Shown: positions 25,141 to 33,497, counted from the stretch's first letter. The stretch: DNA of 38,339 nt from Halieaceae bacterium (GCA_026710905.1 JAPOQD010000222.1:1-38339), one strand, 5' to 3'. A program made the numbers and translations. Notes: generated by a model from the letters alone, not told the origin.

Positions 25141-25164
25141 AATTAAAGGGGTCAAAGCCCTTTA
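25141..25164. repeat. REP-like palindrome, copy R1
   Basis: Twenty-four bases starting AATTAAAGGG, in which TAAAGGG pairs with CCCTTTA around a 7-base loop. The same unit occurs at 26960-26984 and, inverted, at 27020-27044. It lies between the Rieske start codon and the shared promoters, and so falls in the 5' leader of the Rieske operon. The form (short GC-centred hairpin with AT ends, several copies in intergenic spaces) resembles REP sequences mobilised by RAYT-type Y1 transposases; no such gene is present here. Confidence 0.85.
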
Positions 25165-25224
25165 CCTCATGAACGCTACCGGTCAGCCATGTCGAGAACA
25201 AAGGCGAGCAAGTCATTGCCAATG

Positions 25225-25272
25225 TTTACCGGCATCAGCCCGGGATTATAATCAACCCGGAGTTATAATCAA
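25225..25272. promoter_or_regulatory. Overlapping divergent sigma-70 promoters with direct repeat
   Basis: Plus strand: TTTACC (25225-25230), 16-base spacer, TATAAT (25247-25252), pointing to the beta-propeller gene. Minus strand: TTGATT (25272-25267), 16-base spacer, TATAAT (25250-25245), pointing to the Rieske operon. The two -10 boxes overlap on the perfect palindrome ATTATAAT (25245-25252). A 16-base direct repeat (25240-25255 and 25257-25272, 14 of 16 identical) covers both and may be an operator. Both -10 boxes are perfect; the -35 boxes match 4 of 6. Confidence 0.6.
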
Positions 25273-25363
25273 CACAGGTGATTATTCTAGGTAAAGCTGT
25301 TGCTCTCGGCAAGCTTTTTGGTCATTGTGCTTCTCAGTCAAGGTATGCGATGGAGATTCAGAA

Positions 25364-26965
25364 ATGGTCTTGCAACCCGGCCGCTATCGATACAACCCTG
25401 CTGGAAAGTACACCCTTGCCGAGGGCTGGCGGATTGAGCGTCTCACAAAACCCAGCCGGTTATTCGGCGCAAATGGCTTACGTACCGGCGCCGATGGACG
25501 TATCTATGTGGCGCAGGTGGCTGGCAGCCAAGTCAGTGCCGTGGATGCCGATAGCGGTGACATCGAAACGATCAGTCCCATAGGCGGCGACATTGTTGCG
25601 CCGGACGACCTGGTATTCGACAAACACGGTAATCTGTTCGCTACCGAAATTACCGAGGGGCGCGTCAGCATGCTCGGCCCCAATGGGCAAACGCATGTGG
25701 TTTGTGGCGACATGCCCTGCGCCAATCCCATCACCATGTATCAGGACCGGCTGTTTGCCGGTGAATGCCGGCCCGGCGGACGCATTATGGAACTCGACCT
25801 GCACGGCGGCGCCCCGCGCGTCTTGTTAAACGATGTGCCGATGCCCAATGCCATGGAAGTGGGTCCGGATGGCATGTTGTATTTCCCGGTCATGAGCGCC
25901 AATGAAATTTGGCGGGTTAACCCGGAAGGTGGTGCGCCGGAAGTCGTAGCGCGGGACCTGGGAGTGCCCGATGCGGTTAAGTTTGATCCGAAGGGGCATA
26001 TTGTTTCCACCCAGGTGGCGAGTGGTCAAGTACTGCGCATCAATCCGCGAAATGGAAAAAAAACGGTTTTGGCCGAGATTGCGCCGGGTCTGGACAATCT
26101 GACGTTTGTCGGCAAACGCCTGTTCGTTTCGAGTATCAGCGGACAAATCAATGAGATTCTGGAATCCGGTAAAGTCCGGGCGCTGATCCCCGACGGCTTG
26201 CAATGGCCGCTGGGTTTGGCGGTTAATGAATCTGGTTCGCTGTTTGTTGCCGATGGGGGTTTTACCTATTTGCTGGAGCCCGGCGCTGAGCGGCAGCTTG
26301 CAGGCATGCTCTTTTCCCCGGGTTTTCCCGGCTACACTCGCGGTGTTGCCGCTGCCGGACCTCGGCATTGGATGGTGACAACTGCGAACGGCGATGTAGC
26401 CCGATTTTGGCCGGCGCAGCAGGCGAGCGAGGTGCTCGCAAGCGGTTTCGATCGGCTGATGGGTGTGGCAATCGCTGCGGGGGGAGCCGCGGTTTGCGCC
26501 GAGTACGGCAGTGGGAGAGTGCTCGCGGTCGAGACGGGCAGTGTGACTGAGATAGCCACGGGGCTGGACGGGCCCACGGGGGTGGCGATTGATGCGGAGG
26601 GCAACTGCCTGGTCGCGGAATCAGAACAGGGACGAGTGCTCAAGCTGCGCGGCAATCAAACGGACATCGTACTCGATGGCCTGCAGAATCCGCATGGCAT
26701 AGTCATTCGTGATCAGCTTCTCCATATCGTCGACGCCGGCGCCGGGGAATTGCTGGAGGTCGACCTGGCAAGCTCTGCCCGGCGCGTGCTCGCATCCGGT
26801 CTGCCGGTGGGCGCCCCCCCTGGAGTTGTCCCCAAGCCGCTGGGTCCAATCGGGAATCTGGCGGGGCCCATGCTGCCGTTTTCCGGAATTACCGCTGCAG
26901 CGGACGGGACCCTGTATGTCTCGGCCGACGCCGAGGGCAGTGTGATAATGCTGGTGAAGAATTAA
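25364..26965 (+). CDS. SMP-30/gluconolactonase-like (NHL-type) beta-propeller protein
   Basis: 533 residues built of about ten repeated blade motifs of the form G-(L/V)-x-hydrophobic-D-x-x-G-x-(L/V)-x-(V/F)-(A/T)-(D/E). Examples are GLRTGADGRIYVAQVAGSQV, DDLVFDKHGNLFATEITEGR and GVAIDAEGNCLVAESEQGR. Related proteins are lactonases or esterases (SMP-30, strictosidine-synthase-like), often in clusters that open lactones made during ring degradation; a binding role is equally possible. No signal peptide is evident, so it is probably cytoplasmic. ATG 25364 has GGAG 8 bases upstream and was chosen over upstream in-frame starts. The stop codon TAA (26963-26965) lies inside a REP-like palindrome. 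Divergent from the Rieske operon, sharing its promoter region. Confidence 0.88.
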   Translation: MVLQPGRYRYNPAGKYTLAEGWRIERLTKPSRLFGANGLRTGADGRIYVAQVAGSQVSAVDADSGDIETISPIGGDIVAPDDLVFDKHGNLFATEITEGRVSMLGPNGQTHVVCGDMPCANPITMYQDRLFAGECRPGGRIMELDLHGGAPRVLLNDVPMPNAMEVGPDGMLYFPVMSANEIWRVNPEGGAPEVVARDLGVPDAVKFDPKGHIVSTQVASGQVLRINPRNGKKTVLAEIAPGLDNLTFVGKRLFVSSISGQINEILESGKVRALIPDGLQWPLGLAVNESGSLFVADGGFTYLLEPGAERQLAGMLFSPGFPGYTRGVAAAGPRHWMVTTANGDVARFWPAQQASEVLASGFDRLMGVAIAAGGAAVCAEYGSGRVLAVETGSVTEIATGLDGPTGVAIDAEGNCLVAESEQGRVLKLRGNQTDIVLDGLQNPHGIVIRDQLLHIVDAGAGELLEVDLASSARRVLASGLPVGAPPGVVPKPLGPIGNLAGPMLPFSGITAAADGTLYVSADAEGSVIMLVKN

Positions 26966-27044
26966 AGGGGTCAAAGCCCTTTAAACTGCAACCCTGCTGG
27001 AAAGTACACCCTTGCCGGCTTAAAGGGCTTTGACCCCTTTAATT
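26960..27044. repeat. Perfect inverted pair of REP-like palindromes (R2/R3)
   Basis: R2 (26960-26984) and R3 (27020-27044) are exact reverse complements over 25 bases, each itself a small palindrome, with 35 bases between. R2 begins inside the last codons of the beta-propeller gene and provides its stop; R3 ends one base before the stop of the convergent EthD-like gene. The pair therefore fills the whole intergenic space and could act as a bidirectional terminator or mRNA stabiliser. Confidence 0.9.
26989..27017 (+). repeat. 29-bp displaced copy of the start of the beta-propeller gene
   Basis: These 29 bases, from CAACCCTGCTGG to CCCTTGCCG, are identical to 25393-25421, which encodes about residues 11-20 of the beta-propeller protein. 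The copy is in the same orientation, about 1.6 kb downstream, enclosed between R2 and R3. Confidence 0.92.
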
Positions 27045-27045
27045 C

Positions 27046-27810
27046 CTAACTTTTATCGGGATAGACCGAAAGGTCTCCACTGTAGGCGATACCGTCTGAC
27101 CAAAAGCGTGTGCCACTGACTTTCCTGAAATAGTGCACCGTTCGGGCGGTCGATCCGGAAGAAGAACGCGGCTGCATCGCGATACCGCTGGGACTGACGC
27201 CCCTTGCCCGGGCGCTGAAATCCCGGATTGTGAACAGCAAGTCCTCGGTCTGTTGTGCGCATAAAATCAGTTGGTCACCTGGGCAGTAATGGCGTGGTTC
27301 TATTTGGGTGGAAGACAGTTCTCCGCGCTTCATGGCTACATGACCGGGAACCTCGGTAACCTCGACACTGTGCACTTCATCGTACCACTGGTGGTACTCC
27401 CGCGCTCTGCCGGGTACATAGTTGGCAAGGATGATACTCACGCCCGAAAACGGTTCTGATCGCTGCCAGTTCTGACTTCCCTTCCAATCCGAATACATGC
27501 GATACGTGTAAATTCGTTCTGTCTCATCAGCGGCTATCAGGCCATCGTCACGGGCGGAGGCAAGCAATGGACCCAGGGCCGGGATATCAATTTCCGGCGC
27601 CGGCATATCAAAATCGTACACGCTCAGGAATCGCCAGGGTTGTGGGATATCCGGCATAATCTGTTCATCGGTGACCTGGTAACGCTCGGCTGTTTGGAAA
27701 CCCCTCAAATTCCGCAGGGCCGGACGGTGCGACTGCTCGAACCAAACAGCGTATTTTTCCTCGTTACCGGCGGCAACGTTATGCAGATGGATGCTTGTGT
27801 ACAGGGCCAT
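27046..27810 (-). CDS. Two-domain EthD-like (dimeric alpha/beta barrel) protein
   Basis: 254 residues that appear to be two ferredoxin-like alpha/beta repeats. The first half has KYAVWFEQSHRPALRNLRGF followed by QTAERYQV. The second has REYHQWYDEVHSVEVTEVPG followed by HVAMKRGEL. The pattern W-(Y/F)-(D/E)-x-x-H...G(F/H) is typical of EthD and related proteins that accompany oxygenase and ring-cleavage genes, as small-molecule binders or isomerases. I see no metal or cofactor motif. ATG 27810 has AAGGA 5 to 6 bases upstream. It is divergent from the amidohydrolase gene and convergent with the propeller gene, embedded in the Rieske cluster, so it probably acts on a pathway intermediate; the exact role is unknown. 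Confidence 0.78.
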   Translation of the reverse strand: MALYTSIHLHNVAAGNEEKYAVWFEQSHRPALRNLRGFQTAERYQVTDEQIMPDIPQPWRFLSVYDFDMPAPEIDIPALGPLLASARDDGLIAADETERIYTYRMYSDWKGSQNWQRSEPFSGVSIILANYVPGRAREYHQWYDEVHSVEVTEVPGHVAMKRGELSSTQIEPRHYCPGDQLILCAQQTEDLLFTIRDFSARARGVSPSGIAMQPRSSSGSTARTVHYFRKVSGTRFWSDGIAYSGDLSVYPDKS

Positions 27811-27828
27811 AATGTCCTTTCCGTGTTC

Positions 27829-27856
27829 TTGTTATTGAACACCATTGATGTATAAT
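27829..27856 (+). promoter_or_regulatory. Sigma-70-like promoter for the amidohydrolase gene
   Basis: TTGTTA (27829-27834), 16 bases, then a perfect TATAAT (27851-27856). The inverted hexamers GTTATT and AATAAC flank the -10 region, and TGAACA occurs twice (27836 and 27860), which may mark a regulator site. This would give a leader of about 140 bases before the ATG at 28003. Confidence 0.5.
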
Positions 27857-28002
27857 AACTGAACAGGAGAAGCTTGACCAGATTGGCTGTGGAGGCCGTT
27901 TCCGTTGCATCATTTTGGTCGTTATCGAGTTATTGTTCACCTGCGAATGCGCCCCTGGCAACGGATACTTTTATTCCAGAGACAAAGCAAGAGGAGAGCG
28001 AA

Positions 28003-29331
28003 ATGGAAATGAACGATATGGTGCTCGTCAGTGTCGATGACCACATCTCCGAGCCGCCGGACATGTTTGAAAAACACCTGTCTGCAGCGCAACTGGCAAC
28101 CGCACCGAAGTTCTGTACCGATGAAAACGGCAAAAGTTACTGGAGTTACCAGGGCATGTTCATGCCTTCCGTGGGGCTGAACGCGGTTGTAGGCCGAGTG
28201 CCCGAAGAATTCGGTATGGAACCGAACTCCCTGGAGGAAATGCGCAAGGGTGTATATAACGTCGACGCGCGTATCAATGACATGAATGCCAACGGTATTG
28301 CCGCATCGCTCAACTTTGGCACCTGTGTGGGTTTTGATGGCGGCCGTTTCCATAAGGCTAGCGACAAGGATTTGTCATTGATCCACTTGCGGGCGTATAA
28401 CGATTGGCATATTGATGAGTGGTGCGCGGCATATCCCGGCCGGTTTATCCCCTGTGCGCTACTGCCTACCTGGGACATGGATGCGACCGTTGAGGAGATC
28501 AAACGTATTGAGGCCAAGGGCTGTACCGCGGTTTCGCTCAATGAGAATCCGACCTCACAGGGACTTCCCAGTGTGCATAATGAGTATTGGGAGCCGATGT
28601 GGAAAGCGATCACTGATTTCGATATCACCATGTGCTTGCACATTGGCGCCGGCAACCCGCAACCGCATGCGTCAGCGGAGACACCGATTGAGGCCTGGAT
28701 TACCACAATGCCGATGTCCAGCGCTGTGGGCGCCGCGGATTGGCTTACGCTTTCAGCCCTGCAGCGCTATCCGAGCATGAAGATCGCTCTCTCCGAGTGT
28801 GGTCTGGGCTGGATACCCTATTTCATGGAGCGCGCCGATTTCAGTCATTCACGGCACAGGGCATGGACTCACTCCGACTACCAGGGTATGAAGCCGAGCG
28901 ACATCTTTAAAAAGCACTTTATGATCTGCTTTATTGATGATGCCTTCGGACTGAAAAACCTCGATGCGGTCAACGAGGACATGGTTGCCTACGAGTGCGA
29001 TTATCCGCACTCGGACACCCTGTGGCCGGAAGTCCCCGAACACCTGTGGAAGGCCATAAATCACCTTACTGAAGAGCAGATTAATAAAGTCACGCACAGG
29101 AATGCGATGCGCTGGTTTAACTTTGACTTGTTCAAGCATACCCCCAGGGAGGAACTGACCATTGGCGCCTTGCGCAACAAGGCCGCGGCGGATGGTGTAG
29201 ACGTTACTCCACGATCCTTTGGAGGTGAGAAACCACTGACGGAAGGAGTGGCGGCGCGTGTGGTGACCTCCGGAGATCTGATGAGCATGTTTGCTCATCA
29301 CGCCAAGCCAAAGGAAGCGCAGGCGAGCTAG
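28003..29331 (+). CDS. Amidohydrolase-family TIM-barrel metalloenzyme (ACMSD-like)
   Basis: 442 residues of the amidohydrolase-2 type, whose members include decarboxylases (ACMSD, LigW) and hydrolases of ring-cleavage products. Likely metal and catalytic residues are Asp13/His14 (SVDDHISEP), His213 (TMCLHIGAG), His/Glu in IALSECGLGWIPYFMER and Asp333 (YECDYPHSDTLW). The N-terminal metal motif is DDH-x2-E rather than HxH, as in a large subgroup found with Rieske oxygenase and acyl-CoA genes. ATG 28003 is preceded by GAGGAGAG; the in-frame extension upstream to 27874 overlaps the promoter and is rejected. The thiolase gene follows after 148 bp. A non-oxidative decarboxylation or ring hydrolysis is the likely step, inferred from context. 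Confidence 0.9.
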   Translation: MEMNDMVLVSVDDHISEPPDMFEKHLSAAQLATAPKFCTDENGKSYWSYQGMFMPSVGLNAVVGRVPEEFGMEPNSLEEMRKGVYNVDARINDMNANGIAASLNFGTCVGFDGGRFHKASDKDLSLIHLRAYNDWHIDEWCAAYPGRFIPCALLPTWDMDATVEEIKRIEAKGCTAVSLNENPTSQGLPSVHNEYWEPMWKAITDFDITMCLHIGAGNPQPHASAETPIEAWITTMPMSSAVGAADWLTLSALQRYPSMKIALSECGLGWIPYFMERADFSHSRHRAWTHSDYQGMKPSDIFKKHFMICFIDDAFGLKNLDAVNEDMVAYECDYPHSDTLWPEVPEHLWKAINHLTEEQINKVTHRNAMRWFNFDLFKHTPREELTIGALRNKAAADGVDVTPRSFGGEKPLTEGVAARVVTSGDLMSMFAHHAKPKEAQAS

Positions 29332-29388
29332 GAACCCGCACCGTAGAAAATTACGATAGCGACAAGCCCGAAAATTACCGGCATATAG

Positions 29389-29401
29389 TCAACATTGTTG
29401 A
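29389..29401. promoter_or_regulatory. 13-bp dyad upstream of the thiolase gene
   Basis: TCAACATTGTTGA is a perfect odd-length dyad (TCAAC-ATT-GTTGA) about 80 bases before the thiolase ATG, in the 148-bp spacer after the amidohydrolase gene. It has the look of an operator for a dimeric regulator, but no regulator gene lies in this cluster to pair with it. Confidence 0.3.
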
Positions 29402-29479
29402 GTGACATAAGCCGGGTGTGTGGTTTCGGCGAAACCAATCCAGTACTATCCTGCATCCACTTCGACCAAGGAAAGAGAT

Positions 29480-30733
29480 ATGTCCCAGGCATTAATTATC
29501 GACGCCGTACGTACGCCGCGAGGTATCGGCAAACCGGGCAAGGGCGCCTTGACCAGCCTGCATCCTCAACATGTAGCAGCCACGGTGTTAACTGCATTGC
29601 GAGAACGCAATACTATCGATACTGCCGAAGTTGACGATATCATTTGGGGCACCAGCGCCCAGAAAGGCATGCAGGGCGGTGATCTTGGGCGAATGGCTGC
29701 GCTGGATGCCGGTTATGATATTCGCGCCAGCGGGGTGACCCTGGACAGATTCTGTGGCAGCGGTATCACCGCAGTCACTCTTGCCGCCGGGCAGTTGATG
29801 GCCGGTTTGGAAGATCTCATCATTGCAGGTGGAACCGAAATGATGTCGATGCTCACCACCCAGGGCATGGAGGAAAGGCAGGCCGGACTGAAGCCGCTGA
29901 GTATTGGTTCAGGAAATGCTCGACTACAGGAGCGGCACCCGCAGTCACACCAGGGTTTGTGCGCCGATGCGATTGCGACCATCGAAGGAATTAGCCGGGA
30001 AGCTCTCGACGCGTTCGCCCTCGAAAGCCAGCAGCGCGCCCACCACGCGATTACCCAGGGTTATTTTGACCGGTCGATTGTTCCCGTGGTCGATGAAGAC
30101 GGCGAAGTGGCTCTGGAGAAAGATGAATACCCCCGTCCGCAGACCACTTCCGCCGACCTGGCCGCGCTGGAGCCAAGTTTCGCGAAAATAGCCGATTTTC
30201 CGGCTGGCAGCAGCGGTTATACGTTTCGACAGCTCATCAATAAACGCTATCCCGATTTACAGATCGAACACTTCCATCACGCCGGCAGTTCTTCCGGTGT
30301 CGTGGACGGCGCGGCAGGACTGCTGCTGGTTTCGGAGCGCTTTGCCAGTGGGCACGGCTTGAAGCCGCGGGCGCGGGTGGTCGCAGCTGCCAACATCGGC
30401 GACGACCCGACATTGATGTTGAATGCACCGGGGCCAGCGGCACGCAAGGTTCTGCAGAAAGCCGGCTTGTCCGTGGAAGATATTGATTTATGGGAAGTCA
30501 ATGAGGCCTTTGCCGTCGTAGTCGAGAAATTCATCCGCGACCTCGGTGTGGAGCGTGACAAAATCAATGTGAACGGTGGGGCTATCGCACTTGGACATCC
30601 TATTGGTGCGACCGGGGCGGTACTCATTGGTACTGTGCTGGACGAACTGGAACGGCGTGACCTCGAACGCGGATTGGTGACTATGTGCGCCGCCGGGGGC
30701 ATGGCCCCGGCGATCATCATAGAACGCGTCTAG
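29480..30733 (+). CDS. Thiolase (acetyl-CoA C-acyltransferase family)
   Basis: 417 residues; thiolytic release of acetyl-CoA or propionyl-CoA, here probably the last step of the catabolic cluster. Nucleophilic Cys92 is in LDRFCGSGITAVT, the general-base His at about 374 in GHPIGATGA, and the second Cys at about 404 in VTMCAAGGMAPA. NEAFAVVVEKF is also conserved. ATG 29480 follows AAGGAAAGA at good spacing; upstream in-frame codons from 29420 are rejected. It shares the N-terminal pattern VDAVRTP-like with the partial thiolase at window start but differs widely elsewhere, so the two are separate paralogues. It is the last cluster gene before the convergent ppdK. Confidence 0.95.
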   Translation: MSQALIIDAVRTPRGIGKPGKGALTSLHPQHVAATVLTALRERNTIDTAEVDDIIWGTSAQKGMQGGDLGRMAALDAGYDIRASGVTLDRFCGSGITAVTLAAGQLMAGLEDLIIAGGTEMMSMLTTQGMEERQAGLKPLSIGSGNARLQERHPQSHQGLCADAIATIEGISREALDAFALESQQRAHHAITQGYFDRSIVPVVDEDGEVALEKDEYPRPQTTSADLAALEPSFAKIADFPAGSSGYTFRQLINKRYPDLQIEHFHHAGSSSGVVDGAAGLLLVSERFASGHGLKPRARVVAAANIGDDPTLMLNAPGPAARKVLQKAGLSVEDIDLWEVNEAFAVVVEKFIRDLGVERDKINVNGGAIALGHPIGATGAVLIGTVLDELERRDLERGLVTMCAAGGMAPAIIIERV

Positions 30734-30856
30734 CAGCCTCCTGCTGCGGCCGCCGAATCAATAGCTGCGGCGGGGCGCAGTCCCTCAGGCGGCTAAGCCA
30801 GTTTGCCAATCACGTCGGAGCCAAAACGCCATGATCAATATTGGACGGCGGTTGCG

Positions 30857-33472
30857 CTAATCCACAGCCGCCGACAACTGTTCCCGCACATTGGCCTGTG
30901 CTGCCGCGATTCTGGCTACCGGCACCCGATAGGGGCTGCAACTCACGTAGTCCAGACCGATTTCATGACAGAACTGTATGGAGCGCGGGTCGCCGCCGTG
31001 CTCGCCGCAAATTCCGTACTTGATGCCTTTCTTGAGAGCGCGGCTGTCCTTCAGGGCCAGCTTCATCAGGCGGCCCACCGCGCGTTGGTCCAGGGTGATG
31101 AAGGGATCGTCCTCCACCAGTTTCCGGTCCAGATAGGCGGGCAGGAACTTGCCGGCATCATCACGGGAAAAGCCGTAGGTCATTTGGGTAAGGTCATTGG
31201 TGCCGAAACTCATGAATTCGACTGCCGGCGCCAGACGCCTGGCGCCCAGACAGGCGCGGGGAGTTTCCATCATGGTGCCGATCTTGTAGGGAATGGATAC
31301 CTGCTGTTCTTCCATTACCTGAAGAATGCCCCGCTCGATCACTTCGGTGATGGCGCGAATTTCACGCACGTTCACTACCAGGGGAATCATGATTTCCGGG
31401 TAGGGGTGGTAGCCGGCCCGGTGCGCCGAAACCGCCGCCCCGATAATGGCCTGTACCTGCATTTCGGTGATCTCGGGATAAACCACCGACAGGCGGCAGC
31501 CGCGAAAACCCAACATGGGATTAACCTCCTGCAACTGTAGCGCCGCCTCCCGCACTTGCGCCAAAGGCTTGCCCATACGTTCCGCCAGTTCTTCCAGGTC
31601 GCTCGTGGAGTGGGGCAGGAACTCGTGCAGGGGCGGGGCCAGCAGGCGCACGGGGACCGGCAGGCCGTCCATGATCTCGAACAGGGCCCGCATATCTTCC
31701 TGTTGAAATACCTTGAGCTTGTCGAGATACAGGGCCCGTTCCGCGCTGGACTCCGCCAGGATCATGCCACGCATCAAATCGATGCGTTCAGCCTCAAAGA
31801 ACATGTGCTCGGTACGGCACAGGCCGATACCCTCCGCCCCGAGTTGCCGGGCCTTGGCTGCATCCGCGGGGGTTTCCGCATTGGCGCGAACCTTGAGGCG
31901 GCGGTATTTGTCCGCCCAGGACAACAAGGTTTGAAAATCCTCACTGCTATTGGCTTCTTTCTTTGGTATGACACCCAGCATCACCTCTCCACTGGAGCCG
32001 TCCAGGGTAATGGTGTCACCGCGCTTGATCACCAGTCCGTCTGCTGTGGTGGCGCAGCCGGCGTCGCAGTCCACCATCAGCCCGGCGCAACCGGTAATTG
32101 CACATACGCCCATGCCCCTTGCGACCACAGCGGCATGGGAGGTCATGCCGCCGAGTTGCGTCAGAATGCCCTCGGCGACTTTCATGCCGTGTATGTCGTC
32201 CGGTGTGGTTTCTCGCCGCAGCAGAATGACGCTGCTGCCGCCGGCCTGGGCTGAGACCGCCTCGTCGGCTGAGAAAACCACTGTACCGCTAGCTCCGCCC
32301 GGGCTGGCGGGTAAACCCTGCGCCACCACATCCCGCTTGGCTGCGGGGTCTATCATGGGGTGCAGGAAAGTCTCCACGTGCTGCGGAGAAACCCGCAACA
32401 ACGCTTCCTGTTGATTGATAAGCCCTTCGTTGACCATGTCCACGGCCATCTTCACCGCGGCCCGCCCGGTGCGCTTGCCGCTACGGGTCTGCAGCAGGTA
32501 CAGCCGGCTTTCCTGGACGGTGAACTCCAGGTCCTGCATATCCCGATAATGCGTCTCCAGCATTGCCTGTGTGCGCTGCAATTGTGCGTAGACCTGGGGC
32601 ATTTTTTCGGCCAGTGTCTCGATATCCCGAGGGGTACGAATACCCGCAACCACATCCTCGCCGGCGGCATTGGCCAGGTATTCGCCAAAAAAATATTTTT
32701 CACCGGTGGAGGGATTACGGGTAAAGGCCACCCCGGAACCCGAATCATCCCCAAAGTTGCCGAACACCATGGCCTGCACACAGACCGCCGTACCCAGAGC
32801 TTCCGGGATATTGTTCATCTCCCGGTAGATAATGGCGCGGGGCGTATTCCACGATAGAAACACTGCCTCGATGGCCTGCCGCAATTGCACACTGGGGTCC
32901 TGGGGAAAATTGACCAACTCCTTGTAGCGTTGAACGATGGCTTGCCAGTCTTCGGCCTGCATATCCACATCCTGGCGGCGGCCGTGTTGCTGCTTGTACT
33001 GTTCCAGGATTTCCCCGAACCGGGCGGCCTCGACTCCGAGCACCACGTCGGCATACATCTGAATGAAGCGGCGATAGCAATCGTAGGCGAAGCGGGGATT
33101 GCCGGTCTTGTGCGCCAGCCCGGCGGCGATGTCATCATTGATACCCAGGTTGAGAATGGTATTCATCATTCCGGGCATGGACACCGGCGCACCGCTGCGA
33201 ACCGAAAACAACAAGGGGTTCTCCGGATCGCCGAAGTGCGCCCCCATTTTTGCCTCCACCAGCTTCATGGCCACGTTGTATTCGGTTTGCAAATGACGCG
33301 GCAAGCGGTTGCCCCCCTGAAAAAACTCCCGGCAGGTAGGGGTGGTAATGACAAAGCCAAAGGGTACCGGTAAACCCAGCCGGGTCATTTCACAAAGGTT
33401 GGCGCCCTTGCCGCCCAGCAGACCGCTATCTTCCTTGCGGCCCTCGTTAAACAGATATACCCGCTTGGCCAT
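30857..33472 (-). CDS. ppdK: Pyruvate, phosphate dikinase
   Basis: Interconverts pyruvate + ATP + phosphate with PEP + AMP + PPi, setting the flux between glycolysis and gluconeogenesis. 871 residues, the normal bacterial length. The N-terminal ATP-grasp domain opens MAKRVYLFNEGRKEDSGLLG and continues GGKGANLCEM. The swivelling phosphohistidine domain has His446 in GGMTSHAAVVARGMG. The C-terminal PEP/pyruvate TIM barrel carries SFGTNDLTQMTYGFSRDD and Cys822 in YGICGEHGGDP. ATG 33472 has AAGGA about 8 bases upstream. An inverted-repeat element begins 26 bp before the start codon. No adjacent PPDK regulatory protein gene is seen. A PPDK is consistent with growth on acids and acyl-CoA precursors, which needs PEP synthesis. 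Confidence 0.97.
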   Translation of the reverse strand: MAKRVYLFNEGRKEDSGLLGGKGANLCEMTRLGLPVPFGFVITTPTCREFFQGGNRLPRHLQTEYNVAMKLVEAKMGAHFGDPENPLLFSVRSGAPVSMPGMMNTILNLGINDDIAAGLAHKTGNPRFAYDCYRRFIQMYADVVLGVEAARFGEILEQYKQQHGRRQDVDMQAEDWQAIVQRYKELVNFPQDPSVQLRQAIEAVFLSWNTPRAIIYREMNNIPEALGTAVCVQAMVFGNFGDDSGSGVAFTRNPSTGEKYFFGEYLANAAGEDVVAGIRTPRDIETLAEKMPQVYAQLQRTQAMLETHYRDMQDLEFTVQESRLYLLQTRSGKRTGRAAVKMAVDMVNEGLINQQEALLRVSPQHVETFLHPMIDPAAKRDVVAQGLPASPGGASGTVVFSADEAVSAQAGGSSVILLRRETTPDDIHGMKVAEGILTQLGGMTSHAAVVARGMGVCAITGCAGLMVDCDAGCATTADGLVIKRGDTITLDGSSGEVMLGVIPKKEANSSEDFQTLLSWADKYRRLKVRANAETPADAAKARQLGAEGIGLCRTEHMFFEAERIDLMRGMILAESSAERALYLDKLKVFQQEDMRALFEIMDGLPVPVRLLAPPLHEFLPHSTSDLEELAERMGKPLAQVREAALQLQEVNPMLGFRGCRLSVVYPEITEMQVQAIIGAAVSAHRAGYHPYPEIMIPLVVNVREIRAITEVIERGILQVMEEQQVSIPYKIGTMMETPRACLGARRLAPAVEFMSFGTNDLTQMTYGFSRDDAGKFLPAYLDRKLVEDDPFITLDQRAVGRLMKLALKDSRALKKGIKYGICGEHGGDPRSIQFCHEIGLDYVSCSPYRVPVARIAAAQANVREQLSAAVD

Positions 33473-33497
33473 GGTTCATTCCTTTAGATTGATGGGG

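Noticed and set aside
27874-28002. N-terminal extension of the amidohydrolase with a signal-peptide-like stretch
   Set aside because: The segment has no ribosome site, while ATG 28003 has GAGGAG and begins at the conserved DDH strand.
30734-30856. Possible terminator between the convergent thiolase and ppdK genes
   Set aside because: CCGCCG and CGGCGG can pair (30750-30773) but the stem is six bases and no T-run follows on either strand.
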